Part shown: piece by piece, positions 39,360 through 48,465 of the stretch
Numbering within the stretch: position 1 is the stretch's first letter
Layout: each line of letters starts with the position of its first letter
Assembly: GCA_945881775.1 (NCBI GenBank)
Contig: CAMCVE010000011.1
Coordinates: 25,408 to 89,407 of the forward strand
Reading direction: 5' to 3'
Length of the DNA stretch: 64,000 nucleotides
Source of the DNA: Bacteriovorax stolpii
GTDB taxonomy: Bacteria > Bdellovibrionota > UBA2428
Made by a program: the position numbers and the translations under genes
Notes under the pieces: generated by a model
Told to the model about the DNA's origin: nothing
Seen by the model: only the letters and a program-made list of their open reading frames with translations
Databases searched by the model: none

Positions 39360-40177
39360 GCGAGCTCAGCGACAGACTCGATAAGATAGAAGTTTTTGCT
39401 CACGAGAGCGACTACCACTCCATGACGAGCTGTTTGACCCTCGTCAAAAGAGAGGTGCTTCGCTTCTTGTCGGTGTCGGGGCAGACGCTTCTCGCGCCCG
39501 TGGTGACCGCTACGCTTTATCTGCTCGTGTTTGGTGTGAGTTTGGGTTCGCGTGTGTCTTTTGGTGGCGAGCACAGCTACATTCAGTTTGTGGTGCCGGG
39601 GCTTGTTCTCATGGGGGTCATCAACAACGCCTTTGCCAACACTTCGAGTTCTCTTTTTGTCTCGAAGTTTCTTGGTAATATTCAGGATCTTTTAGTGACA
39701 CCGCTCACCCCTTGGCAGTACCTCACGGCGTATTGTTTTGCGGCAATCCTAAGAGCGATGGCGGTTGGCGGCGTGATTCTTCTCGTGTCTTCTTTTTTCA
39801 CATCGCTTCCCTGGGCATACCCGGGACAGGCGCTGCTCATGGCTCTTGTTTCCTCGCTACTTTTTGCGCTCTTTGGCCTCATCGCTGCGCTTTACGCCAA
39901 GAGTTTCGACACGCTTTCAATCTTCACCAACTTCATGCTCCTGCCGCTGATTTATCTTGGCGGACTTTTTTATCCGGTTTCTCAGCTCCCCGATCCATGG
40001 AACCACGTCTCGAAGTTCAATCCGCTCTACTACCTTATCGAAGGCTTTCGACACGCGATTCTCGGGGTGGGAGAGGTTCCGTTTGCGGTGTCCTTTGGGA
40101 TTTCCTTGGGACTTTCAGCAGTCCTGGCGTCGATCATCCTTTGGATGTTCGCCAACAGCTCTCGCGTTCGAAATTAG
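39356..40177 (+). CDS. ABC-2 type permease
   Basis: A 273-residue membrane subunit with six predicted helices. The late segment LLPLIYLGGLFYPVSQLPD is the ABC-2 membrane signature seen in NodJ-like exporters, followed by NPLYYLIEGFR. The first 30 residues are cytosolic. Together with the ATPase it forms an exporter. It closes the forward block that began with ftsY. No terminator is evident before the convergent dps gene 43 bp away. Confidence 0.92.
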   Translation: MSELSDRLDKIEVFAHESDYHSMTSCLTLVKREVLRFLSVSGQTLLAPVVTATLYLLVFGVSLGSRVSFGGEHSYIQFVVPGLVLMGVINNAFANTSSSLFVSKFLGNIQDLLVTPLTPWQYLTAYCFAAILRAMAVGGVILLVSSFFTSLPWAYPGQALLMALVSSLLFALFGLIAALYAKSFDTLSIFTNFMLLPLIYLGGLFYPVSQLPDPWNHVSKFNPLYYLIEGFRHAILGVGEVPFAVSFGISLGLSAVLASIILWMFANSSRVRN

Positions 40178-40220
40178 GACGAGAACAGCATTGAGATCCA
40201 ATAGCTCGACGACTGAGTTC

Positions 40221-40709
40221 TTAACCTTCCAAGAGGCTGCGGAGCATCCAAGCAGTCTTCTCGTGCAGCTGGATTCTCTGGGTGAGAAGATCTGCGGTGG
40301 CTTCGTCGCCCCCCTTCTCTGCGACTGCGAAAAGTTTGCGCGCGGTGCGAACGACAGCTTCTTGGCCGAGCACAAGAGAGCGAATCATGTCTTGAGCGTT
40401 GGGCACAACGTCGGTGCTGTCTTCGATGCTTGAGAGTTTCGAATACGCGGCATAGGAGCCCGGCGCCACAACGCCAAGAGCACGGATACGCTCTGCGATG
40501 AGGTCTACCGCCAGTGCCAGTTCGTTGTATTGCGTTTCGAACATGAGGTGCAGGGTCTGGAACATGGGTCCGGTCACGTTCCAGTGAAAGTAATGTGTTT
40601 TGAGATAGAGCGTGTAGGTGTCTGCAAGCAAATGGCAGAGACCTTTGGCGATTTCCTTGCGGGATTTTTCAGGAATCCCGATGTCGATTTTCATTGGCTC
40701 TTTTTTCAT
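40221..40709 (-). CDS. dps: Dps-like ferritin
   Basis: A 162-residue miniferritin that stores iron and protects DNA from peroxide. The inter-subunit ferroxidase site is visible as [12 protein letters not shown] (His), then the helix with [11 protein letters not shown] (Asp/Glu), and the four-helix length fits a dodecamer-forming Dps. The N-terminus has a few Lys residues but no long DNA-binding tail. Stand-alone gene. Confidence 0.93.
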   Translation of the reverse strand: MKKEPMKIDIGIPEKSRKEIAKGLCHLLADTYTLYLKTHYFHWNVTGPMFQTLHLMFETQYNELALAVDLIAERIRALGVVAPGSYAAYSKLSSIEDSTDVVPNAQDMIRSLVLGQEAVVRTARKLFAVAEKGGDEATADLLTQRIQLHEKTAWMLRSLLEG

Positions 40710-40759
40710 CGCTTTGTTCTACGACCGCGACCGCGCACCGTCAATCGACGGAGACGTCC

Positions 40760-42358
40760 CTAGACGCGTCCCCTAAGACGTCGCGTCAGGCGCTGAAACC
40801 ACTGACGTGACTCCCTCGATGGCAAGGCCGCGAGGAACAAGTAGCAAAGTCCAAAGAATCCCACACTCGATAGAGTCGCGATGGCGAAGAGAGTCTTCGA
40901 CGTTTCCCTGAGCGCCATCAAAGCGTCCGCAAATCCCAAGAGCTCCAGCCCCAAGAGCAAGAGAACTCCCAGCAAGGCTCCGATGAGAACTTTCACCGTC
41001 TCGAAGTCAAGCAAGCGGTGGCCACGCAGTTTGAGAATCGTCGCAAGCACAACCGTGTTCACGAGCGAAGTAAGGGCCGTGGCAAGAGCGAGGCCAACAT
41101 GGCCGTAATGTTGTGCACCCCAGACCGCCACAAAATAATGTAGAACCACGAGAACGAGGGACACCGTGGAACAAATCCAGACCTTGTCGATAGCATGATA
41201 GGCCTGCACAAAAATCTTTGTGGTGTTGAGCGCCGGCAGAGCGAGAGCAAAAGCCGTGAGTGCAAGGGCGGTCTGCACGGTGTCGGAGTGTGTGAAACGA
41301 CCGTGCTCAAAGAGGAGCGAGACGAGAGGCATGCGAAAGGCAATCAGGCCCGCAGCCGAACCAAGTCCGAGTATCAAAGTGAGACGCAAAGCCTTGCACA
41401 GCGTCTGCTCAAAGTCCTCATGGCGCCCCTCGTGCCTGAGGAGCGAGAGGCTCGGCAGCGCTGCCGTCGAGAGCGCCACACCAAAAACCCCTAGCGGAAA
41501 ATAGAGCAAGCGGTACGCGAAACTCAACCAGCTCACACTGCCCTCGGTGAGTGAGCTCGCGAGAATCGTGTTCACAAACACGTTGATCTGCACGGCAGCA
41601 ACCGCAAGCACCGAGGGGGTCATCAGCCATCCGATGCGCCGCAGGCTTGGGTCCCTTAAACTGGCACCAAGCCCACCCGAAGCGACGACGTGGCGGAAAG
41701 CCACAAGCGGATTGTACCCTTCGCGAACAAGCCACGGCCACTGGAAAAGCCACTGGCACAGGCCCCCCAGAACACTCCCGACAGTAAACCCCCAGATCAT
41801 GGACTCAAGACCCTGGGCCCTGAGGAAGTAAGCTGCCGAAGATCCGACCAAGATGCTCACGGCATTGAAGGCTGCGGGTCCGAGCGCCGGCACAAAGAAA
41901 TATCCAAGAGTGTTTAGCACACCCATCGAAAAGGCTGCGGCCGCTACAAAAAGTAGGAACGGAGAAAAAATTCGAGTGAGGCTCACCGTGAGCTCAAGCT
42001 TGCCGGGTATCGCCGCAAAGTCCGGAGCCATGAGATGCACGAGAGGCTCGGAAAGAAAAAATATCCCGAGGCAAACAAATCCTACGATAAGACAAAGTGC
42101 GACCAAAACACGTGCCGCCATGGAGCGGCGCCGCTCAGGATCGCTCTCCCGCGAAAAAACCGTAACGAAAGCACTGCTCAGCGCACCCTCAGCAAAGAGG
42201 TCTCTGAGCAAGTTGGGAATGCGGTAAGCCACAAGATACGCATCTGTGACGAGGCCCGCCCCAAAGAAATACGCAAACACTTGTTCACGCACGAGACCGA
42301 GAAGGCGACTTAAGAAAACGGCTCCGCCCATAGAACTCGCTTTTTTGACAAGACTCAC
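40760..42358 (-). CDS. murJ: Lipid II flippase MurJ
   Basis: A 532-residue MOP-family transporter with about 14 helices that flips lipid II across the inner membrane. The N-terminal SMGGAVFLSRLLGLVREQVFAYFFG, PNLLRDLFAEGALSSAFVTVF and the later LLYFPLGVFGVALSTAALPSLS are MurJ/MviN signatures. It ends in a short Arg-rich tail. It is divergent from the D-Ala-D-Ala dipeptidase gene, placing a wall-precursor exporter beside a wall-peptide hydrolase. Confidence 0.96.
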   Translation of the reverse strand: MSLVKKASSMGGAVFLSRLLGLVREQVFAYFFGAGLVTDAYLVAYRIPNLLRDLFAEGALSSAFVTVFSRESDPERRRSMAARVLVALCLIVGFVCLGIFFLSEPLVHLMAPDFAAIPGKLELTVSLTRIFSPFLLFVAAAAFSMGVLNTLGYFFVPALGPAAFNAVSILVGSSAAYFLRAQGLESMIWGFTVGSVLGGLCQWLFQWPWLVREGYNPLVAFRHVVASGGLGASLRDPSLRRIGWLMTPSVLAVAAVQINVFVNTILASSLTEGSVSWLSFAYRLLYFPLGVFGVALSTAALPSLSLLRHEGRHEDFEQTLCKALRLTLILGLGSAAGLIAFRMPLVSLLFEHGRFTHSDTVQTALALTAFALALPALNTTKIFVQAYHAIDKVWICSTVSLVLVVLHYFVAVWGAQHYGHVGLALATALTSLVNTVVLATILKLRGHRLLDFETVKVLIGALLGVLLLLGLELLGFADALMALRETSKTLFAIATLSSVGFFGLCYLFLAALPSRESRQWFQRLTRRLRGRV

Positions 42359-42434
42359 ACCGCTCAGGCTAAGCCCTAAGAGAATGCGGCACTAGTCGTG
42401 AGGCCCGAAAAATATTACACTCCAGTCCAAGAAC

Positions 42435-43037
42435 ATGGATCCACGACTTTCAGCCGCACTAAAGAATGGATTCCGAGATGTCACGGAGATCGCAGGTGTG
42501 CGCGTGGATCTTCGCTACGCTTCGACCAACAATTTCCTGAGTGAAAACATCTACAGCAGTTTCGATCGCGCGCTGCTGCATCCCGAAGCCTTTGAGGGCT
42601 TCAAGATTGCGAGCCAAAAGTTGGCGGAGATCAGGCCGGGGTGGAACTTTTTGGTTTTCGATGCCCTCAGACCGCGCAGCATGCAGCGTCGCCTCTTTGA
42701 GAAAGTCCGAGGCACGCCACAGCAAATCTACGTCATGGATCCTGACCTCGGATCGGTGCACAACTACGGCTTTGCAATCGATCTGTCCTGTCTCGACAAA
42801 GACGGTGCTGAGGTCGACATGGGCACGGGCTTTGATGCTTTCGTGGATCTTTCTCACCCCAAATTCGAAGAAAAATTCCTGGCACTCGGTCAGTTGAGCC
42901 AGCGACAACTGGAAAACAGAAAGGTGCTCCGGAGCGCTATGTCCGAGGGCGGCTACTCCGGCATCCCTCACGAATGGTGGCACTTCAACGGCCATCCTAC
43001 AGACTACGTTCGCAAGCATTACGAAATTTTCGAATAA
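42435..43037 (+). CDS. D-alanyl-D-alanine dipeptidase (VanX/DdpX family)
   Basis: A 200-residue M15D zinc peptidase that splits D-Ala-D-Ala. The metal motif is present as SVHNYGFAIDLS (SxHxxGxAxD) and the C-terminal HEWWHF supplies the Glu base and third ligand. There is no signal peptide, so it acts in the cytoplasm, as in DdpX scavenging of wall dipeptides or VanX resistance. No vanH, vanA or ddp transporter genes are near, so recycling of digested peptidoglycan is the likelier role. The N-terminal start has no strong ribosome site. Confidence 0.9.
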   Translation: MDPRLSAALKNGFRDVTEIAGVRVDLRYASTNNFLSENIYSSFDRALLHPEAFEGFKIASQKLAEIRPGWNFLVFDALRPRSMQRRLFEKVRGTPQQIYVMDPDLGSVHNYGFAIDLSCLDKDGAEVDMGTGFDAFVDLSHPKFEEKFLALGQLSQRQLENRKVLRSAMSEGGYSGIPHEWWHFNGHPTDYVRKHYEIFE

Positions 43038-43038
43038 C

Positions 43039-44313
43039 TTATTCGTCTTCGATCATCTGCCGGTAGACGTTGAAGGAATCGCGAGGCCTGCGCTTGGCGG
43101 TGTCGTAGTTATAGGCCACCAAACCAAAACGCGGTGTGAGTCCAAAAGCCCACTCAAAATTGTCCGTGAGCGACCAGTGCAGATACCCAATCACGTTGGC
43201 ACCAAGTGCAATGGCCTCCGAAGCGGCTTCGATATGGCGACGAAGGAAATCCCCACGCTTGGTATCTGCCGCATCGGCAAGACCATTTTCTGAAATCAGC
43301 AGAGGCAAACCAAACCGAGAAGCGTCTTTCAGAACCTTCACGAGCGAAGGCGCACAGATCTCCCAACCGAGATCAGTCTTGGGTCCGGGCCCCTCCTCAA
43401 CCGTAAGAAAGGGTGCTCGAGCTGTGCTCACGGCAATCATGCGACCGTAGTAATTAATGCCCAGATAATCCAAGGTGGGACGACCTTGAGGAAGGACGAG
43501 TATCTCAAGGCGCTCACGCGCGCCCGGCATCCACCATGAATTGCGACCGGTCATGAGCGCCTTCACGAAGTTGCGATTGAAGACGTGGTTGAGATAGGCC
43601 GCAGCAGCGTAATCGAGTGGATTCCAGAAGCGACGTGGCTGAAAATCGCGCCAGTGCTGAGCGATCGAGACTTGAAGATCTCCGCCTAGCGCGCGGATCT
43701 TTTCAACGGCTTGAAAATGAGCGCGCACCAGGTTTTTTGCGGCCTTCATGGCTAGAGCGGGGCTCTTAAGACCCGGCGGCCACTCCGCAATGAGATAGCC
43801 CATGTTCACCATCACGAGAGGTTCGTTGAAGGTCATCCACCACCTAACGCTTGTAGGCGATTGCATCAGGCGAGCGACAACTCGGCCCGCATAAGCGCCA
43901 AAACGTTCTGCAAACCCCTCTGCGCAAAGACCCCCTTCTCGCGCCAACCAAAGCGGCAGCGCAAAGTGATGCAGTGTCACGACGGGCTCGAGTCCATGCG
44001 CTCGGCAGGAGGCTACAATTTTTATGTAGTGATCGAGAGCCTCTTCATCATAACACCCGGCCTCGGGCTCGATGCGCTCCCAAGCGATTGAGAGACGAAA
44101 GCAATTCGCACCGAGTTCACGAGCAAGCACAAAATCTTCCTCATAGCGATTCCAAAAGTCGGTGGCTTTTTCGGCGTCTGTTCCATCGGCAATTTTGCCC
44201 TTGGTGTGGGTCCACTCACGCCAATCAGAATCACGAGGACTGCCCTCCACCTGAAACGCAGAGTGCCCAACCCCCCAGAAAAATCCTTCGGGAAAATTCT
44301 TTCTTGGCGCCAT
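43039..44313 (-). CDS. Family 1 glycoside hydrolase (beta-glucosidase type)
   Basis: A 424-residue GH1 enzyme. The opening FPEGFFWGVGHSAFQVEG, the acid/base TFNEP and the nucleophile ISENGLAD are all intact, with LHHFALPLWL and GYLHWSLTDNFEWAFG confirming the family. No signal peptide: it cleaves imported beta-linked disaccharides in the cytoplasm. It is divergent from a GPH symporter 33 bp away, a likely uptake partner. AGGAG abuts the ATG with no spacing, which is unusual. Confidence 0.95.
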   Translation of the reverse strand: MAPRKNFPEGFFWGVGHSAFQVEGSPRDSDWREWTHTKGKIADGTDAEKATDFWNRYEEDFVLARELGANCFRLSIAWERIEPEAGCYDEEALDHYIKIVASCRAHGLEPVVTLHHFALPLWLAREGGLCAEGFAERFGAYAGRVVARLMQSPTSVRWWMTFNEPLVMVNMGYLIAEWPPGLKSPALAMKAAKNLVRAHFQAVEKIRALGGDLQVSIAQHWRDFQPRRFWNPLDYAAAAYLNHVFNRNFVKALMTGRNSWWMPGARERLEILVLPQGRPTLDYLGINYYGRMIAVSTARAPFLTVEEGPGPKTDLGWEICAPSLVKVLKDASRFGLPLLISENGLADAADTKRGDFLRRHIEAASEAIALGANVIGYLHWSLTDNFEWAFGLTPRFGLVAYNYDTAKRRPRDSFNVYRQMIEDE

Positions 44314-44346
44314 CTCCTATAGGTTCTGCCATACTTTAAGCCTTCA

Positions 44347-45711
44347 ATGAAGAGTGCTCCGGAAAAACTCCCCTTCTCGCTCGTCATCATGTTTGCCCTT
44401 GGGCAACTCGGTTGGTCACTCGCATCGTTCTCGGTGGCCAATCTTCTGACGTATTTCTATATGCCACCTGAGAACAGTGCCGGCGAAGGCCTTTTTCCAA
44501 GTTACATTCCTCAAGGCGCGATTTGGGGATCTCTGACTCTACTAGGACTCTTGGCATTTTCATCGCGGCTCTTCGACGCTATCAAGGATCCCCTTATCGC
44601 GCACCTCTCCGATCGAAGTGAGTCTCGACTAGGCCGCAGACGGTTTTTCCTCTTAATCGGATCCACTCCGCTGGCCTTGTTTTCAGCATTGGTGTTCATG
44701 CCGCCTCATTCCAGCGTGAGCGGCGTCAACATTGCCTGGCTCATCGTTACAATGCTTGCTTTTTATATCGCCTTTTCTCTCTACGTGACGCCGTTCAACG
44801 CGCTCATCGCCGAGCTTGGACACACCGCCGAGGAGCGTCTTAATATAAGCACCTGGATCTCGGTGACCTGGGCCTTGGGATTCGCTCTGGGCAATCAGGT
44901 CTATGGATTCCAAGATATGGTCGCCACGCACTGGGGCCTAACCAAAGTTGATGCGTTTCGCAGCGTGATCACAGCCTTCGCGCTTCTCGCATGGGTGCTT
45001 ATGCTTTGTCCGGTTGTTTTTATCGATGAGCGTCGCTACGCGAGCGTGACGGCAAGTACTGAGAAAATTTTCGACTCTCTTCGGGCGACTCTTTCGGACC
45101 GCAACTTCCGACTCTTTTTGGCTTCCGATCTTTTCTACTGGCTCTCGCTGACATTTATTCAACTCGGCATGAGTTACTACATCTTGGTCCTTCTCGAGAT
45201 GGAGGCCGCCAAGCTCTCGCTGCTCATGCTCTTGCTCTTTGCACTCAGTTTTGTTTTCTATGCACCTGTGAATTTTTTAGCGAAAAAGTTCGGCAAGAAG
45301 CCGCTGGTGCTCTCCGGTTTTGTGCTTCTTGCCGTGGTCTTTTCAATCGCTAGCCAGTTGGGACGTCTGCCGCTCGACCGAAATCTCCAAGCTTATTTAC
45401 TTGCTTCGATCGCCGCATTGCCGCTCGCGATTTTTGGAATTCTTCCCAACGCCATCATCGCCGATCTCGCAGGCGACGCAGCTGTACGCACGAAGTCCAA
45501 CCGCACGGCGATGTACTACGGCACCCGCACCCTCACGATGAAGCTCGGTATTTCCGCAGCGAATTTGATTTTCCCGTCATTCTTGCTCGCCGGTAAAGGC
45601 GTCGGCCACGACTCAGGGATTCGCCTTACAGCTTATGCCGCAGTGATCTTTGGAGTGCTGGGTCTGGGCTTCTACATGCGCGTGAAGGAAAACTCTCAGT
45701 CGTCAACGTAG
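44347..45711 (+). CDS. GPH-family sugar:cation symporter
   Basis: A 454-residue carrier with 12 helices. FDAIKDPLIAHLSDRSESRLGRRR is laid out like the MelB/GPH loop 2-3 (key DxxxDP and the SR..LGRRR basic end). Family members import glycosides with H+ or Na+. Sitting opposite the GH1 gene, it probably brings in the disaccharide that the hydrolase cleaves, although the pairing is inferred. Its last 16 bp overlap the truncated peptidase gene on the other strand. Confidence 0.88.
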   Translation: MKSAPEKLPFSLVIMFALGQLGWSLASFSVANLLTYFYMPPENSAGEGLFPSYIPQGAIWGSLTLLGLLAFSSRLFDAIKDPLIAHLSDRSESRLGRRRFFLLIGSTPLALFSALVFMPPHSSVSGVNIAWLIVTMLAFYIAFSLYVTPFNALIAELGHTAEERLNISTWISVTWALGFALGNQVYGFQDMVATHWGLTKVDAFRSVITAFALLAWVLMLCPVVFIDERRYASVTASTEKIFDSLRATLSDRNFRLFLASDLFYWLSLTFIQLGMSYYILVLLEMEAAKLSLLMLLLFALSFVFYAPVNFLAKKFGKKPLVLSGFVLLAVVFSIASQLGRLPLDRNLQAYLLASIAALPLAIFGILPNAIIADLAGDAAVRTKSNRTAMYYGTRTLTMKLGISAANLIFPSFLLAGKGVGHDSGIRLTAYAAVIFGVLGLGFYMRVKENSQSST

Positions 45712-45932
45712 ATCGATCCAATCACGATTTCGAGTCGGCTCGAGAGCACGCTTTGTGCGACGGCAGCCCAGCACCATTTGCTCTTCTCTTGGGGGTAGAA
45801 CCGAAGATTCGAGACGTCCCACTGGGGATCGTCTTGCCGAGGAGGGGGTGCTGAGCCGAGCGCCAAGGCCTGCCCCGACAGGGTCCCGAGAATAAAGAAA
45901 AGGATTCCCGGAATTCGGCAAAGCATCTTCAT
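45696..45932 (-). pseudogene. Truncated papain-like cysteine peptidase fragment
   Basis: A 78-residue reading frame with a signal peptide (cleavage near ALALG) followed by KWCWAAVAQSVLSS, which matches the nucleophile-helix motif of papain-like C39_2/AvrRpt2-type peptidases (xxCWAAxxQ). The frame stops 21 residues later, without the catalytic His and Asp/Asn. I see no continuation in other frames; the remaining length is occupied by the convergent symporter gene. It is most likely a 5' remnant, or else a short exported peptide of other use. Confidence 0.5.
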
Positions 45933-45968
45933 CTTAAAGACTCTGCTTAGAGCTTTTAACGCGTCGCG

Positions 45969-46655
45969 TCAATGGCCTTTCTGGTCGATTTTCAATAAAC
46001 TTTCAAGGGCTCGACGCGTGCGCCCCCGCTGCTCAGGACAAACCACAAAACCGCTGCCCTTCAGGCTTTCAAGCAACGTCGACAGCGCGGTTTCGGGTGC
46101 CTCGAGAGTCTTACGAGAAATCTCTGTGTCGCGGGAGCCATCTGGCAAAATCCATTGATCGACTTCGATTGTGCCCTCGATCTTCACACTTGGCAGGGGC
46201 CCCAAGAGACGAATCGATGGCGGCAATGCGCGCACACCGGCGAGTTCCTCCATAAATGCCTTTTGATCATTTGAAAAGCCTTTGAGGACTTGGGAAACAG
46301 CGAGTTGTGAAATGTCTTTGGGAAGGCGTGTTCTGGTTTTGAGATTGCACTGATCGTTGAGAATTGGACCGGGATAAAAATTCGATTCGCACTTGAAGTC
46401 CTTCAAGCTCCACCAAGACTCCGGAACTCTCCGAGCGTCCGCCACCCAAGACTTCACAACAAATTCAGTTTTTGCGCCTCGAGAGTACGGCTCGCGCAGT
46501 CGAAGAGTCACTCCTCTCCCACTGAGCTCGAGGACTGGCGTGTCCAGAAACCAGGTCGAAAACGTCTGCAATTCGGCTCTGCCGAGGCCAAAACGTTCGC
46601 GCAAGTCTTGCCAGTCTGGATTGTCTCCGGGAACCTCCGCACAAACCCGAGCCAT
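45969..46655 (-). CDS. CYTH-like phosphohydrolase/cyclase domain protein
   Basis: A 228-residue protein resembling the CYTH fold (CyaB adenylate cyclase / thiamine triphosphatase). The characteristic middle is TWFLDTPVLELSGRGVTLRLRE followed by TEFVVKSW, corresponding to the DTP...L...g.tLRiR...K pattern, with a later EVDQWILPDGS strand. CYTH proteins act on triphosphates. The start at 46655 is well supported by AAGGAGG nine bases upstream; the longer open frame is rejected. Its ATG overlaps the ATG of the divergent lipoprotein gene. Confidence 0.6.
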   Translation of the reverse strand: MARVCAEVPGDNPDWQDLRERFGLGRAELQTFSTWFLDTPVLELSGRGVTLRLREPYSRGAKTEFVVKSWVADARRVPESWWSLKDFKCESNFYPGPILNDQCNLKTRTRLPKDISQLAVSQVLKGFSNDQKAFMEELAGVRALPPSIRLLGPLPSVKIEGTIEVDQWILPDGSRDTEISRKTLEAPETALSTLLESLKGSGFVVCPEQRGRTRRALESLLKIDQKGH

Positions 46656-47775
46656 GAAAGTCGCCCTCCTTGCGGTCCTCGGACTTGCCTCGTGTGCCCA
46701 TCTGGAACAGAGTCCATCCGTGGGCGATGCAAAACTCATCGGTATATGGCCGCTCCTGGACGCGCCAGGAGTGGCGAGCTTCCCCAAGACTCAAGGCGAT
46801 CCTGGAAAACTTCAACTTGGGGGTTTCTCGGGACTCTGCTGCCAAGGCGAAAGGGACGGTGTCTTCACTCTCGTTTCCATCAGCGACCGCGGACCCAACA
46901 AGGATCCCATTCCTGTTCCAGGCGAGACACGATCGCTACGGCCCTTTGTCTTTCCGTCATTTATCCCAGAGATCCTGATCACCACGTGGTCAGCCGCTCA
47001 GGGTTGGCGCTACTCTTCGCGCGTTCCTCTGACTTGGTCCGAGAGCTCCCTCAAGACGAGCTACGCTACTGGGCTTCCCAATAGTCCCGACGACGAAGCC
47101 CCTGTGGCAAATGATGGAACTCCTCTCAAACTCGATCCTCGCGGTCTCGACCCCGAAGGAATTGTTTTGCAGGACGACCATTACTGGATCGTTGAAGAGT
47201 ATGGACCCTCAATCTTGAAGATCGATCTCAATGGAAAAATCCTGAAACGCTGGATCCCCCAGCAAAGCACCAACCGAGAAGGAATCCGAGACCTTCCCGC
47301 AGCTCTGGGCGCACGAGCGGTCAATCGCGGATTTGAAGGAGTCGCCCTCGTCGGAACAAAGCTCTACGCATTTTTGCAAAGCCCCCTGGCTCCCGCGACA
47401 GATGAAATCAAGGTTCTCATCTGGGACACCAAAAGCGAGAGCAGCCTCGGTCTTGCAAGCTATTTGCTGCACGACCCCAAGGCCAATAAGATCGGAGACG
47501 TGACTTCGATGGCGGATGGTCGCCTGCTGGTGCTCGAGCAAGATGGCAAGACGACACCCGACGCGCTCCGAAAAATTTTCGTTTGGAACCCTGAGAGCGG
47601 AGCCAAGACGCTGGTCGCAGACCTGAGCAAGGCGGGCTACGTCGGTCGGGAAAAAGTCGAAGGCCTTGTTTTACTTGGACAAGATCGTCTCGCGATTGTT
47701 TCCGACAACGACTATGGCCTCAAGAACGACACCCCCAGCGAGTTAGCTCTTTTTGAAATCCGTATTTCTCCGTAA
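46654..47775 (+). CDS. Phytase-like (esterase-like) lipoprotein
   Basis: A 373-residue exported lipoprotein: signal MKVALLAVLGLASC with the lipid-modified Cys at residue 14. The body matches the phytase-like beta-propeller family (PF13449 type): GGFSGLCC, SISDRGPN, DPEGIVLQDDHYWIVEEYGPSILKID and GFEGVAL. Activity could be on phosphate esters. The start overlaps, head to head, the start of the CYTH gene, and has no obvious ribosome site, although the lipobox spacing demands this Met. An upstream open frame has no coding features. Confidence 0.75.
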   Translation: MKVALLAVLGLASCAHLEQSPSVGDAKLIGIWPLLDAPGVASFPKTQGDPGKLQLGGFSGLCCQGERDGVFTLVSISDRGPNKDPIPVPGETRSLRPFVFPSFIPEILITTWSAAQGWRYSSRVPLTWSESSLKTSYATGLPNSPDDEAPVANDGTPLKLDPRGLDPEGIVLQDDHYWIVEEYGPSILKIDLNGKILKRWIPQQSTNREGIRDLPAALGARAVNRGFEGVALVGTKLYAFLQSPLAPATDEIKVLIWDTKSESSLGLASYLLHDPKANKIGDVTSMADGRLLVLEQDGKTTPDALRKIFVWNPESGAKTLVADLSKAGYVGREKVEGLVLLGQDRLAIVSDNDYGLKNDTPSELALFEIRISP

Positions 47776-47830
47776 TTTTCTTGCCTCGCAAGAGGAAATG
47801 ATTCATTTCCTACCCGTAGAGGTCTCGTGT

Positions 47831-48319
47831 ATGAAAAACTTTTTGTTGCTAATCGTTTTGGTGTCGAATTCAGCGTTTGCCGCAGCACTCATTGGAGATT
47901 TCGACATCGCAAGGGATTTCAATGTGCACCAGGGGTCGCGCGCTGGAGAACTTGGCTTTCCTCTGAGCCCCAGTCTCGTCTCGATGAAGGTTCTTCGGGA
48001 AGACATTTTTTCCCAACCTCGTTTTGAGATCACCTACAAGACGGCTCAAAATGCTCCCTTAGTCATCGCAAGCGGCAACGCACAGATCCTCAGCAAAGAC
48101 TCTCAGTCGCTCGTTCTTCGCGTGCTTCTTGCTCAGCACGGCGAGCTTGGGTCTTCGTGTGGACCTCACGACATGAAGCTTCTCTACGTCGTGTTCAGGA
48201 TTGGTCTCCAAGGGGAATTCGTCAATGGACAACGATTCCTGGGTGTCCATGAGCAGACTCCCGACAACTGCCATTCACCGATGGACGTCGAAGAAATTTC
48301 TTACACGATTGATGAATAG
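47831..48319 (+). CDS. Small exported protein of unknown function
   Basis: A 162-residue protein with a signal peptide (MKNFLLLIVLVSNSAFA, cleavage after AFA). The mature part is beta-rich and contains two Cys residues (in SSCGPHD and DNCHSP) that could form a disulphide. No family recognised. AGAGGT at 47818-47823, seven bases before the ATG, fixes the start; the frame is open for 78 bases upstream into the previous gene's end. Confidence 0.65.
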   Translation: MKNFLLLIVLVSNSAFAAALIGDFDIARDFNVHQGSRAGELGFPLSPSLVSMKVLREDIFSQPRFEITYKTAQNAPLVIASGNAQILSKDSQSLVLRVLLAQHGELGSSCGPHDMKLLYVVFRIGLQGEFVNGQRFLGVHEQTPDNCHSPMDVEEISYTIDE

Positions 48320-48465
48320 TTCGGAGGCCTCGCAAGCGGCCTCATCGAAACTTCAGCTCCCCGCTACCCGTCTTTATCGACGCTACATCGATTTGCATCC
48401 GAATCTTAACCTCGCTTTCAAAGAGTCTTTACGCAGGCCCCGTCGACCCATGCTAGACTTTAGAA

